59,688 bases of DNA from a virus: positions 1 to 59,688 of IMG/VR virus record IMGVR_UViG_3300033404_000002; one strand, 5' to 3'. A program made the position numbers and the translations under genes. The notes under the pieces were generated by a model. The model saw only the letters and a program-made list of their open reading frames with translations. It searched no databases and was not told the DNA's origin. Positions 7,658 through 16,200 of the stretch are shown here, one piece after another; positions within the stretch are counted from its first letter, which is position 1; the number at the start of each line of letters is the position of its first letter.

Positions 7658-8881
7658 TCAACGCCCTTTCTTCGGTGAGGTAGTGCGCCAGTGCGGGCGC
7701 GAACGTTTCTTGCGGCGTGCAGCGATGGGCACGCGGAACGGTCCCGGCTGCCCAGAGCCGGGCAAGCTCGGGAACGGCAGAATCGTGGCGCCAGAATCAT
7801 CTTGTAGGTCTGGCACGAGGCCACGGCCGAGCGCAGCGGCCGCGCCGGCGAGCGCAGCACCGATCAGGAACAGCGGCACTGCCGCGCCGCCTCTACCTGG
7901 CGGCCTGGTCCCCGGTATGGTTCCCGATCGGCTCTCGTCGCTGCCCGACGGGTCCGGGTCGTCGCCATACTCCAGGAAACATCGACACGAAACATGCCCG
8001 GGCGGACTGAGTCCGACGAAGCCGCGGCTCGAAAAGCTGTCGTTGAACCGGATCGTCACGCCGTGCAGAGGCTCGCAGATGGGGCACACACGGTCATCCA
8101 GGACGGTGAACCACGTCTTATAGAGCAGCGACGTGTCGACTTGATTGCTCGCTGCGGCCTGCTCCCAAAAACCGCGCTCGCCGTGCTGGATCGCGACCTG
8201 CGTCTCGTTCTCGGCGATGTTGCGCCCGCGCTGGCGCAGCAGCCGATTGCGGTAGTTCTCCACGTCTTCGGCGATCGCCTCGCGCGCGAGCGCGGTATCC
8301 GCCTGCTCGCTGACGATGCGCTGCGCGGTGATGCGCTCCTCGAAGCGCGCGAGCGCTTTGGCCTGCTGGCGTGTGAGACCTACTTTCTGCCCGATGTCGC
8401 GCGCGGCCTGCGTCGGCGAAAAGCCCTGCGTCAGACTGTCCGCGACGATCTGGTTCACGGCTTTGCGGGTCTCGGCGTTGATCCCCACGATGCGCTGGCC
8501 GCCCTGCCCGCGGATGAACCGCTCGGCGATGTCGGTGATCAGACTGGGGTCGATATCGATCGAGGGCGCACCCGAGAAGCGCAGCCCCAGCCGTGCACCG
8601 CCATCGATCGCTTCGCGAAATTGATTCGACAGCGCGGTCGCAATGTCCGCCTGGATCGACGCCAGCCCTTCCTCGGGCACGCCCAGCACCGTGCCTGTGA
8701 GGATGCGCCCGAGCAGCTCCTCGGTTACGTCGAAGCGTCCGCGCTCGATGATCTCGAGATACTCGCGCTCAAACTTCGCTGCGAGCGCCTCGCGCAGCTC
8801 GCGGTTCGCCTGCCGTTCCTTGCGGCTTACCTTGGCGATCGGCCCGCGCCTGCGGGATTTCGCAGCCGCGAATCGAAACAT
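7658..8881 (-). CDS. MuF-like head morphogenesis protein
   Basis: 407 residues from the ATG at 8881, preceded by GGGAGAG. The central region holds the Mu F motif set: a helical stretch, AENETQVAIQHGER, then WFTVLDDRVCPICEPLHG and GHVSCRCFLEY with paired cysteines. The C-terminus adds a hydrophobic Gly/Ala segment (PLFLIGAALAGAAAALG) and an Arg/Lys tail, an unusual extension that might bind membrane or be ejected. Lies between the portal and the protease, as usual. Role: minor head protein needed for assembly or ejection. Confidence 0.85.
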   Translation of the reverse strand: MFRFAAAKSRRRGPIAKVSRKERQANRELREALAAKFEREYLEIIERGRFDVTEELLGRILTGTVLGVPEEGLASIQADIATALSNQFREAIDGGARLGLRFSGAPSIDIDPSLITDIAERFIRGQGGQRIVGINAETRKAVNQIVADSLTQGFSPTQAARDIGQKVGLTRQQAKALARFEERITAQRIVSEQADTALAREAIAEDVENYRNRLLRQRGRNIAENETQVAIQHGERGFWEQAAASNQVDTSLLYKTWFTVLDDRVCPICEPLHGVTIRFNDSFSSRGFVGLSPPGHVSCRCFLEYGDDPDPSGSDESRSGTIPGTRPPGRGGAAVPLFLIGAALAGAAAALGRGLVPDLQDDSGATILPFPSLPGSGQPGPFRVPIAARRKKRSRPHWRTTSPKKGR

Positions 8882-8892
8882 GCAGGCTCTCC

Positions 8893-9042
8893 CTAGAGTG
8901 GGTCCGGATCGCCCGGCCGCCGTGCGCGCAGCGTCAGGCAGCGTTTGCATTCGAGGGAGCGGCGCAGCACCAGATGCGGCGTCTGTCCGCCGCAGCGTCT
9001 GCAGGCCGCTTGCGCCAGGTATCCCGCGCACTGCGCGCCCAT
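8893..9042 (-). CDS. 49-residue zinc-ribbon-like protein
   Basis: A short frame filling the gap between portal and MuF genes. It has two CxxC knuckles (CRRC and CKRC, about residues 14-17 and 32-35), and its stop is 11 bases before the MuF start, where it shares the operon. GGCGAG lies upstream of the ATG. The paired cysteines predict one bound zinc. Function unknown. Confidence 0.5.
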   Translation of the reverse strand: MGAQCAGYLAQAACRRCGGQTPHLVLRRSLECKRCLTLRARRPGDPDPL

Positions 9043-9130
9043 CGTCTCGCCGGATCGGCCGGCTGGTCCGCGTGCCGGCCTGCTCGCCTGCGGCCGGCTG
9101 GCTGGACTGCCCAGCTGTACGCTCGCGCGG

Positions 9131-10513
9131 CTAGTCGGAGAGGTCATCGGTCGTAGCCGGCGGCTTGGGCGGCTGCGGCCCGGGCAAAGGCGGCAGCGGC
9201 AGCTCGGACGGATCCTCGTCCGGCAGGCCCGCCTGCTGGCGCAGGTGGCGCTGCGTGGCCGGTCCCGTGAGGTCGATTCCGGCGTTCGTGAGCTGCGCGA
9301 CGTACGCTCCCAGCTTCTCGATCGATACGCTTTCGATGTCGCCGTGCGCCAGCGTCGGCGTCTCATCGGCTACGAACGCGTTCAGCTCGAGCAGCCGTGG
9401 GATCGCGAAGCGGTTGAACTGCTCGACGATCGCCTCGAGAAACGCCCCGATGGCCACCGCAAACAGCTCAGTCTTGCTCTCAGCGAGCGCGAATGATCCG
9501 GTCTGCCCCGCCTGCCCCAGCATCAGGAAATCGGCGAGCACGGTGCCCACAATGCGGCGGTCGTAGCGATTGATGATCGCGTCGGTGTCGAACTGCCGCT
9601 GTCCGCCGGTTGTGAGCAGCTCGATTTTGTAGGTCTGGTTGCCCTTCTCGTCGTATGCCAGCGGAAATACGATGCCCTCTTTTTCATCGCGGCGAATGTT
9701 CGTCACGATCTGCTCGATTTCCCTGCGCAGTGCGCGCTGCTCGTCTGTGCAGTTCGGGTTTAGCAGCTTGGGCGGCACGAGCGCCATCGGCAGGCCGGTC
9801 AGGTCGCGGTCGACGCCGATTGCCTCGATCGTCTCGATTTTGGTTTTCATGTACCAGGGCCGGTAGGCGTTGCGCAGGATGCTGCGCCCTTCTGGATTGC
9901 CTTTGTGCGCGCTCGGACGAAACAGCAGCAGCCGCTGAATCGGGATGACGCGGATGCGGAAATCCGGCAGCGCCTGTTGATGCAGCCCGATCACGTCGCC
10001 GTGCTCGTCGAACAGCCACCGCTCGATGGTTTCCTGCGCGCGCAGCGCGAGCCGCTTCCAGCCGATGCGCCCGTCTCGGTGTTTGGATCCGAGCGCCGGG
10101 TCGATGTTGCGGCCGCTCCTGCGTTTGTAGACCTCCTCGATCGGTGCGAAGCCAGCCCAGAGCATCGAGAGAATCTCGGAGAGCGTATCGTCCCACGTGT
10201 CATGCATGTCGAAGAGGCAGCTCTCGACGAATTCGGCGATATCGACGTCTCGTGGCGACTCGCTCGCCGGCTCTACGCTCCAGTCTACTTGCCGGATGAG
10301 CATCTCGATCGCGAACAGCAGCGCGCCGATGACCGGGTCGTTGTCGCGCATCTGCTTGAGCACTTTGATTCCGCGCTTGCCGCGCAGCTCGGGCAAGAAC
10401 TCCTCATGAATCATTCCGCCGTGCTGCTCGAGCCCAGAGACTCCGAGTGCTTCGAGCGGGTCGGTGCGGTCCGCTCCCGGCAGGAGCTTCAGCACACTGT
10501 CGTCTGTGGCCAC
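9131..10513 (-). CDS. Portal protein
   Basis: 460 residues, directly after the large terminase (TAGTG overlap, GTG start). The N-terminus PELRGKRGIKVLKQMRDNDP and the VIGALLFAIEMLIRQVDWSV stretch are characteristic of Mu gp29-type/DUF935-like portals; the middle has GFAPIEEVYK and the C-terminus ends in a Pro-rich tail. Forms the dodecameric DNA channel at the capsid vertex. Confidence 0.88.
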   Translation of the reverse strand: MATDDSVLKLLPGADRTDPLEALGVSGLEQHGGMIHEEFLPELRGKRGIKVLKQMRDNDPVIGALLFAIEMLIRQVDWSVEPASESPRDVDIAEFVESCLFDMHDTWDDTLSEILSMLWAGFAPIEEVYKRRSGRNIDPALGSKHRDGRIGWKRLALRAQETIERWLFDEHGDVIGLHQQALPDFRIRVIPIQRLLLFRPSAHKGNPEGRSILRNAYRPWYMKTKIETIEAIGVDRDLTGLPMALVPPKLLNPNCTDEQRALRREIEQIVTNIRRDEKEGIVFPLAYDEKGNQTYKIELLTTGGQRQFDTDAIINRYDRRIVGTVLADFLMLGQAGQTGSFALAESKTELFAVAIGAFLEAIVEQFNRFAIPRLLELNAFVADETPTLAHGDIESVSIEKLGAYVAQLTNAGIDLTGPATQRHLRQQAGLPDEDPSELPLPPLPGPQPPKPPATTDDLSD

Positions 10514-11892
10514 TACATTGCCCCCCAGGGTGAACTGCGGTCGGCCTTGCCAATACCGCTCACGCTCTGCACCTCGTCGAGTTTACTGCCCATCAGCTCG
10601 GTGATCGCCCACACCAGAGCATCGAGCCGGCCGGGCGAGTAGTCCGACTGTCCCGGCACAAAATTGCAGCATTGATCCTCCAGGTCGGTGAAATATCCGA
10701 CGTGGTGCACCCGTCCCTGCTCGTAGAGCCCGACGATCGGCTCGGCCCGGATCGCCTTGCCGCGCGATGCGTTCACAGCCTTGTAGGGGAATTCCTCGCG
10801 GACGGTGCGCAGGGTGATCTCGACGAGCTCGCCGCCGTTGTTGACCTCGCCGACGATGCGGTCGGCGCTCTGTGCATCGAACACGTCGAGCACCTTGTGC
10901 GACCACTGGAGCGGACCCATGTCGCCGCTCTCATCCTGCAGCACGTAGAAATGCGAGGTGAGCTTGCCGCGCGCGTTTCGGTGCCAGGAACGGCCCGCCG
11001 CCACGATGCCAACCTCGTCCGCATCCTCGCCGGTCGTGGTGTTGGGATCGACCGCGACGACGATGCGGTCAAGGTCCGGCGTCACTTCGCCCGCGCCCAG
11101 TCGGTGATCGTCGAAGAGCTTGCGGCCCCAGAGCGCGCCGTCGGCCTCGTCGAGAATCTTGGCAAAGATCTCCTGTTGGCCTTTGGTCGTCCCTGCGTTC
11201 TTCTCGATCACCTCATCGAAAAACGAGGGTGCGAGATTGCGCTGGTTGTCGTACGTCGAGCCGCCCGTGACCACAGTGTGATCACGCGCGTACAGCTCCT
11301 TCAGGAAGCGCAGCGGCCTCGGGGTCGTGGTGATGCACAGACGCGGCTTTGGGCCCGCGCGCAGCGTATACATCAGGTTATCCCATGACGCGCGCAGCCG
11401 GACCCAGGATGCGAGCTCGTCCGCCCATGCGAATTCAAACTCCGGACCGCGGATCGAGTCGGGTTTCTCGGCCGAACGGCACAGCACTTTCGAGCCGTTC
11501 GGGAAGATCAGCCGGCGGTTGCTGGGCTCGTATTTGGGCATCTCCCAGGGCGCGCAGCACGCCAGGATGCCGGAGGGCCCCTCGATCATGACGTCGCGGA
11601 TGTCGGCCGCGGTGCGCGCGATGATGCCGCCTCGGCGTCCAGGCGCGCGCAGCGCCTCTTTACGAATCCACTCTGCGCCCGTCCGGGTCTTCCCAAATCC
11701 GCGGCCTGCGTTTAGCGCCCAAATGAACCAGGGCCCTTCGGGCTCGCACTGCTCGGGGCGTGCAAATTCGCCCTCCCAGTCGAACAGACTCGCGGCGATT
11801 TCGCGCTGCTCCTGCTCGCCCAGGTCGGTGAGCAGCGTGCGCACCGCATCGTCCGGCTCATCGATGAGCTGCTCGAGGAGCTCGCTACGCAA
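10513..11892 (-). CDS. Terminase large subunit
   Basis: 459 residues. ATPase motifs are clear: Walker A GRGFGKT at 63-69, Walker B FAWADE at about 154-159, a coupling ITTTPRPL segment near 188. The C-terminal RNase H-like nuclease shows VVAVDPNTTT (Asp near 282), GEVNNGGE and SPGRLDALVWA. It packages DNA through the portal. The start is TTG at 11892, overlapping the previous gene by 8 bases and lacking a clear Shine-Dalgarno, so the true start could be some codons later. Confidence 0.95.
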   Translation of the reverse strand: MRSELLEQLIDEPDDAVRTLLTDLGEQEQREIAASLFDWEGEFARPEQCEPEGPWFIWALNAGRGFGKTRTGAEWIRKEALRAPGRRGGIIARTAADIRDVMIEGPSGILACCAPWEMPKYEPSNRRLIFPNGSKVLCRSAEKPDSIRGPEFEFAWADELASWVRLRASWDNLMYTLRAGPKPRLCITTTPRPLRFLKELYARDHTVVTGGSTYDNQRNLAPSFFDEVIEKNAGTTKGQQEIFAKILDEADGALWGRKLFDDHRLGAGEVTPDLDRIVVAVDPNTTTGEDADEVGIVAAGRSWHRNARGKLTSHFYVLQDESGDMGPLQWSHKVLDVFDAQSADRIVGEVNNGGELVEITLRTVREEFPYKAVNASRGKAIRAEPIVGLYEQGRVHHVGYFTDLEDQCCNFVPGQSDYSPGRLDALVWAITELMGSKLDEVQSVSGIGKADRSSPWGAM

Positions 11893-12241
11893 CTACGGGA
11901 AGCACCGATGAGCGCTGCGCTTTGAGCCCTGGTCCGCCGTCAAAGTCGATCGTGACGAGCACGATCTGCCCGGCCGCGAAGCCGTTCGCAGCGTCGATAA
12001 AGACGCTGGTCTGGTAATCGTTCGACGGCGGACTGACCTCGGGCATCGGCACGGGTCCCAAAATCGGCAGACCCGTGCCGTGGTCTGTGAACGAGACGGT
12101 CACCGTGGCACCCGTCACCTCGCTCGGAGGTGTGTCCGCCTCGTTCAGCGCATCGAGAAACTGGAACAGCGCATCGGAGTTGAACGCCATGCTACCGCAC
12201 TCGGTGAGCGTGATGCCGTTGACGAGTGCGTTGCATGCCAT
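11885..12241 (-). CDS. Conserved-looking beta-rich protein before terminase
   Basis: 118 residues from the ATG at 12241 (GAGGT upstream). Contains TGATVTVSFTDHGTG and a C-terminal ANGFAAGQIVLVTIDFDGG; the FAAGQ...VT phrase recurs in the 17833 gene and is common in virion proteins with small beta domains. Possibly a minor virion protein; no function assigned. Confidence 0.6.
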   Translation of the reverse strand: MACNALVNGITLTECGSMAFNSDALFQFLDALNEADTPPSEVTGATVTVSFTDHGTGLPILGPVPMPEVSPPSNDYQTSVFIDAANGFAAGQIVLVTIDFDGGPGLKAQRSSVLPVVA

Positions 12242-12243
12242 AG

Positions 12244-12471
12244 CTACCTCACCCGCTCCGCGATGTCCTTGGCGTACTCCGCGAGCCATCCATTGGTATA
12301 TTGATATTCCATCCCGGGCGTCAGCTTGAGAAGCACAGATTCGACCTTTCCGGGTGAGAGATGTCCGTCGCGCATGAGCCAATAGAGCAGCGCAACGAGC
12401 GGGTCTGACGATGAGACGGACCCTGAGCGCTCTCGCATAGCCTCATTGGATCCGCCCACCGACTCCGCCAT
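12244..12471 (-). CDS. Small protein of unknown function
   Basis: 75 residues, ending two bases before the next start and beginning right after the 12472 stop, so it is translated in the same operon. The core LLYWLMRDGHLSPGKVESVLLKL looks like a small helical domain. Not recognised. Confidence 0.6.
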   Translation of the reverse strand: MAESVGGSNEAMRERSGSVSSSDPLVALLYWLMRDGHLSPGKVESVLLKLTPGMEYQYTNGWLAEYAKDIAERVR

Positions 12472-13044
12472 TTATACGCCCAGCATCTCGTGATTTACGA
12501 ACACCTTGAGCGTATCGTCGGCCGTCTTGTCGAACGACGCGGCGAATGCGTAGCCCGTGAGCAGCGGCTCGGAAGCGCCCGGAGAGGTGTTCGTGATCGT
12601 GCCGTGCGTGATCCCGGCCTGCGTGAAGTCGCCCTGCGTCCAGCTCGTGCGCCAGGTCACCACGTCGATGCCGGTCGTGCCCGAATTGTCGGCATCTCCG
12701 TCGTCGGTCTGCGGATACGATCCGTCGATCGCTTTCTGCGTCGCGGTGACGACGGTGAAATCGGACCGATCGGCTGTCTTGCCGGGCGTCCCAGCCGTCG
12801 CCAATTCCATGATGGGCGTTCCGAAATTCGTCGGCGTCTCGCCCGCACCCTGCTCGGCGTAGTATTGATCCCCGAGGTCGGTGACGATGTTCGACGCAGG
12901 GATGACGAGCAAGCCGCTGGGCCTGTGCAGCACCGCGAAGACGTTTCTGTGTCGCGGCTGGAGCGCGTCGAAGCGGCGGAACCATAGGCCCGCACGGCTG
13001 CGCAGCACGCCCTCGAGTCCGTCTACTGCTGATCTGATGAGCAT
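12472..13044 (-). CDS. Putative virion structural protein
   Basis: 190 residues; GGAGG lies before the ATG. After an N-terminal basic part the rest is Thr/Gly/Asp-rich and strand-forming (PIMELATAGTPGKTADRSDF, TGIDVVTWRTSWTQGDF), like a small receptor or decoration domain. It lies downstream of the giant repeat protein and may be part of the same structure. Inference from composition and context. Confidence 0.5.
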   Translation of the reverse strand: MLIRSAVDGLEGVLRSRAGLWFRRFDALQPRHRNVFAVLHRPSGLLVIPASNIVTDLGDQYYAEQGAGETPTNFGTPIMELATAGTPGKTADRSDFTVVTATQKAIDGSYPQTDDGDADNSGTTGIDVVTWRTSWTQGDFTQAGITHGTITNTSPGASEPLLTGYAFAASFDKTADDTLKVFVNHEMLGV

Positions 13045-13064
13045 CGGTGCAAATCCTCCGGCGT

Positions 13065-13280
13065 CTAGTGGATAGAGCGGGCGCTGCCGCTCGGAATGTC
13101 TCTGAGCACTGCGCTGACGTGTTCCTTGACGGGCTCGCGCGAGTTCGCGCCGCTGCGCCCGGGCTTCGCAGCGCGCTCCTGCAGCACGTTTGAGACCGCG
13201 AGCAGTACGACTAGCGTTACGAAGCCGCCCGCAGCGAATGCGATCAGGAGCAGCAGCAAGCTTCCGAAGACGCCAAACAT
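13065..13280 (-). CDS. Small single-pass membrane protein
   Basis: 71 residues. Residues about 5-32 form one long hydrophobic helix (SLLLLLIAFAAGGF continuing VTLVVLLAVS), followed by a basic cytoplasmic-type tail. GAGGG precedes the ATG. Size and topology would suit a holin-like or membrane-remodelling protein, but it is far from the lysis genes at 43.7-44.8 kb. Confidence 0.55.
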   Translation of the reverse strand: MFGVFGSLLLLLIAFAAGGFVTLVVLLAVSNVLQERAAKPGRSGANSREPVKEHVSAVLRDIPSGSARSIH

Positions 13281-13298
13281 ATTACAGCCCTCGCTTTT

Positions 13299-16200
13299 TC
13301 ACGGTTCATCGATGCGGACAGTGCCGCGCACCGCACTCTGCCCCATGCGCACACGGCCGGACACGGTGCCAGCGCCGAAGATCGCGGACGCTGAGACGGC
13401 GGCTCGGATGATCGCGCGTCCGATGAGCTTGCCGACCGTGCCGAGCGCGTCCAGCTGACTCTCGAGCACGCTCACCAGGTCCTCGGCGACGCGGACGATG
13501 CCGCGCACGCGGACCGCCTCGTCGAGCAGGCTCTCGAGCTCGGTGTGCACGCGCGCGAGCGCGCGGCTGCGTGTGGCGACTTCGATCGACCGGACCAGGT
13601 CCTCGGCGATGCGGACGAGCCCGAGCGCGTGCGCACTGCTGTGCACGATCTGGACGGCGTGCGTGACGGCGCGCAGCAGTCCGCGGCTGTGTGTGGCGCT
13701 CTCGGGCAGCTGCTCTGCCTCATCGACGCTCTTGAGCAGCCCCAGCGCGTGCCGCGCGCTCTCAGTGAGCTGCACGAGCGCCGAAACCGCTCGGCTGAGG
13801 TCCCTTGGGGCCCGCGTGCTCTCGCCCCGCTGCACGAGCTCATCCGATAGACGTGCGAGCGTGCGAGTGCGCACAGCGCCCTCTATCAGCGTCACCAGGG
13901 CGCCCACGGCCCGAATCAAGCCGACCCGCCGGGCGAGCGTCTCAGCGAGCTGCACCGTCTCGCTGACCGCCTTGCGCAGCCCGGTGACGCGCAGCGCCTG
14001 CTCTACGATCTGGACCGGCTCGCTGTGCTGGCGCATGCGACCGCGCAAAAGATCAGCAGATTCAAGCACTTGCACGACTTCCGAGAGCGCCCGTGCGAGC
14101 GTGCGGGCACGCACCTGCGCGTCGGCGAGCTGCACGAGCTCATCGATAGCGCGGACGGCGCTCCGCAGCCGAGCGATCGTTTCGGCGACCGAGAGCTGCT
14201 CATCCCTGAAGCGAAGCAGCCCGCGCACCCGGCTCGTCGACTCAGAAAGCTGCAGCGCCTCGTCGGCCGCGCGCACCAGGCCGCGCACCTGCAGTGCGCT
14301 CCCCAGCACCTGTAGCGCCTCGTCGGCCACGCGCACAAGCGCGAACATGCGCGCCACGCTCTGGGCCAGCCGCTCTGTCTCATCGACCGCGCGGGCAAGC
14401 GTCCGCACGCGCTCCGCGTCCTCGAGCGCATTTTCGAGCTCATCGGTCGCACGCACCAGTCCGCGGATCGCGGCGAGCGTTTGCGCGACCTGCACGAGCT
14501 CACCGTGCGCCCGGACGAGTCCCAGCGCGCGCACTGCGCCCTCGCTGCTCTCGATCACGTCGGCGAGCACGCGGACGAGGCCACGTACGCTGACCGAGTC
14601 TTCGAGCAGCTGCAGCGCCTCGTCGATGACTTGCACAATCTTCGCGACGCCGGCCTGGACGACGTCCTCGAGTATTCGTTCCGTCTCGTCGACGGCGCGC
14701 ACCAGGCCGCGCAACTTGGCTGCGCTCTCGGTGAGCTGCACGAGCTCGGATATGGACCGGATCAGCGTCCGCGCTGCGGCGTGCGTCTGTGCGAGCTGCT
14801 CGAGCTCCTGGACCGCTCTGGCGAGCGCGCGGGCGCGCACGGCGCTCTCTGAGATGCTCTGCGACTCGCTGACCGCTCTGGCGAGTGCGCGGATGCGGGC
14901 GAGTGTCTCGCCGAGCTCCAGCGCTTCGCTGACCGCTTTGCAGATGGCGCGAATGTGCGCCACGTCCTCGGCGATCTGCTCTGGCTCATCGACCGCGCGC
15001 GAGAGCGCGCGCATGCGCGCAGACGTCTCGTCGGCTGTGATGCTCTCGCCCGCCAGCCGCGCCATCGTGCGCACGCGGAGCACGTCCTGCTCGGCCGTGA
15101 CGGATCCGTCCCGGGTCCGCGCCATCGTGCGCGCACGCCCGGGCACCTCGGCGAGCGTCACCGCGTCGCCTGCAGCGCGAATCAGTCCGCTCGCGCGCGC
15201 GATGCTCTCGGCCACATCGACCGCCTCGCTGATCTGGCGGATCAGTGCACGCACGCCGGCGCGCGTCTCGTCTGGGCTGAGCTCCTCGCTGCGCTGGCGC
15301 GAGAGCTCGCGTGCGGCGAGCCGCGTCTCATCCAGCTCGACCGTCTCGCCGTGCACCTGCGCCAGCAGCGCGCCCGAGACGTTCTCGATCACGCAGTGCA
15401 GCTGCGCGCGGCCGGCTGCAAGGACGAATTGCCAGGAAATGGCATAGCCCGTGTCCGAGTAATTGACCATCAGCGCGCCGAGGTCGGTCGACACTGTGCG
15501 GCAGCGCAGCACGTGCTGCAGCAGATGCTCCTGCTGTTCGTTCGACGTGCTCTGACCGTCTTCGGAGTTGACCTGCACGCAGCCGATCACTGCAGGCTCG
15601 CGGTCGTTCGCCGCTACGTAGCTGAGCGACTGCGGGCCCGCATCGACGTCCTGCTCGAGCGTCCCGACGGTTTGCACGCGAGAGCCTCCGAACAGGATGC
15701 AGTGCGGCCTCCAGCCGATGTTGCGGTCGACGATTCCGGTCCCCGTCGGGCTGGACACAAAGCCGAATTCGGTGCGCGCACCCGGCCAGCGAATGGCGAG
15801 ATAGGCGACCTGGACGGTGCCGGGCGTGTCCTGATGGTTGACCAGGCGGAATCCCGCATCGCGCTCGGGCTCTGCTTTGACTTTCCATTGCGCACCGCTG
15901 GCTGAGCTCACGCCGGCCACAAAGCCGCTGTCTGCGGCGCTGACGGGTGCCGTCGTCGTCACGCCACTCGGGATCGTGTGACAGAGCATTGCCTGCTCGG
16001 TGGCCGCGCCCAGCCGCGTGCGCAGCCGTGCACCGCCGAACGTATAGCTCGCACCTGTGATTGCCGAGTCGTTCAGCTGACCTCCGGCGCCGGCCATGAA
16101 CAGCACGTCCGGGTCGCCGATCGAGAGCGCGACCGAAGACACGTTCCCGCGCCCTGGCACGGTCGCGATCCCTGCCTGGATCTCGAGCTCTTCGCCTGCG

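Noticed and set aside
13440-15352. 60-bp periodic array considered as CRISPR or satellite DNA
   Set aside because: Units are fully coding, diverged at DNA level and have no constant repeat/unique spacer alternation.
13498-15447. Long plus-strand ORF of 649 codons opposite the repeat protein
   Set aside because: It is antisense to the 60-bp repeats, has Ser/Arg/Ala-only composition from reading GC-rich repeats backwards, and no ribosome site. It is a shadow frame.
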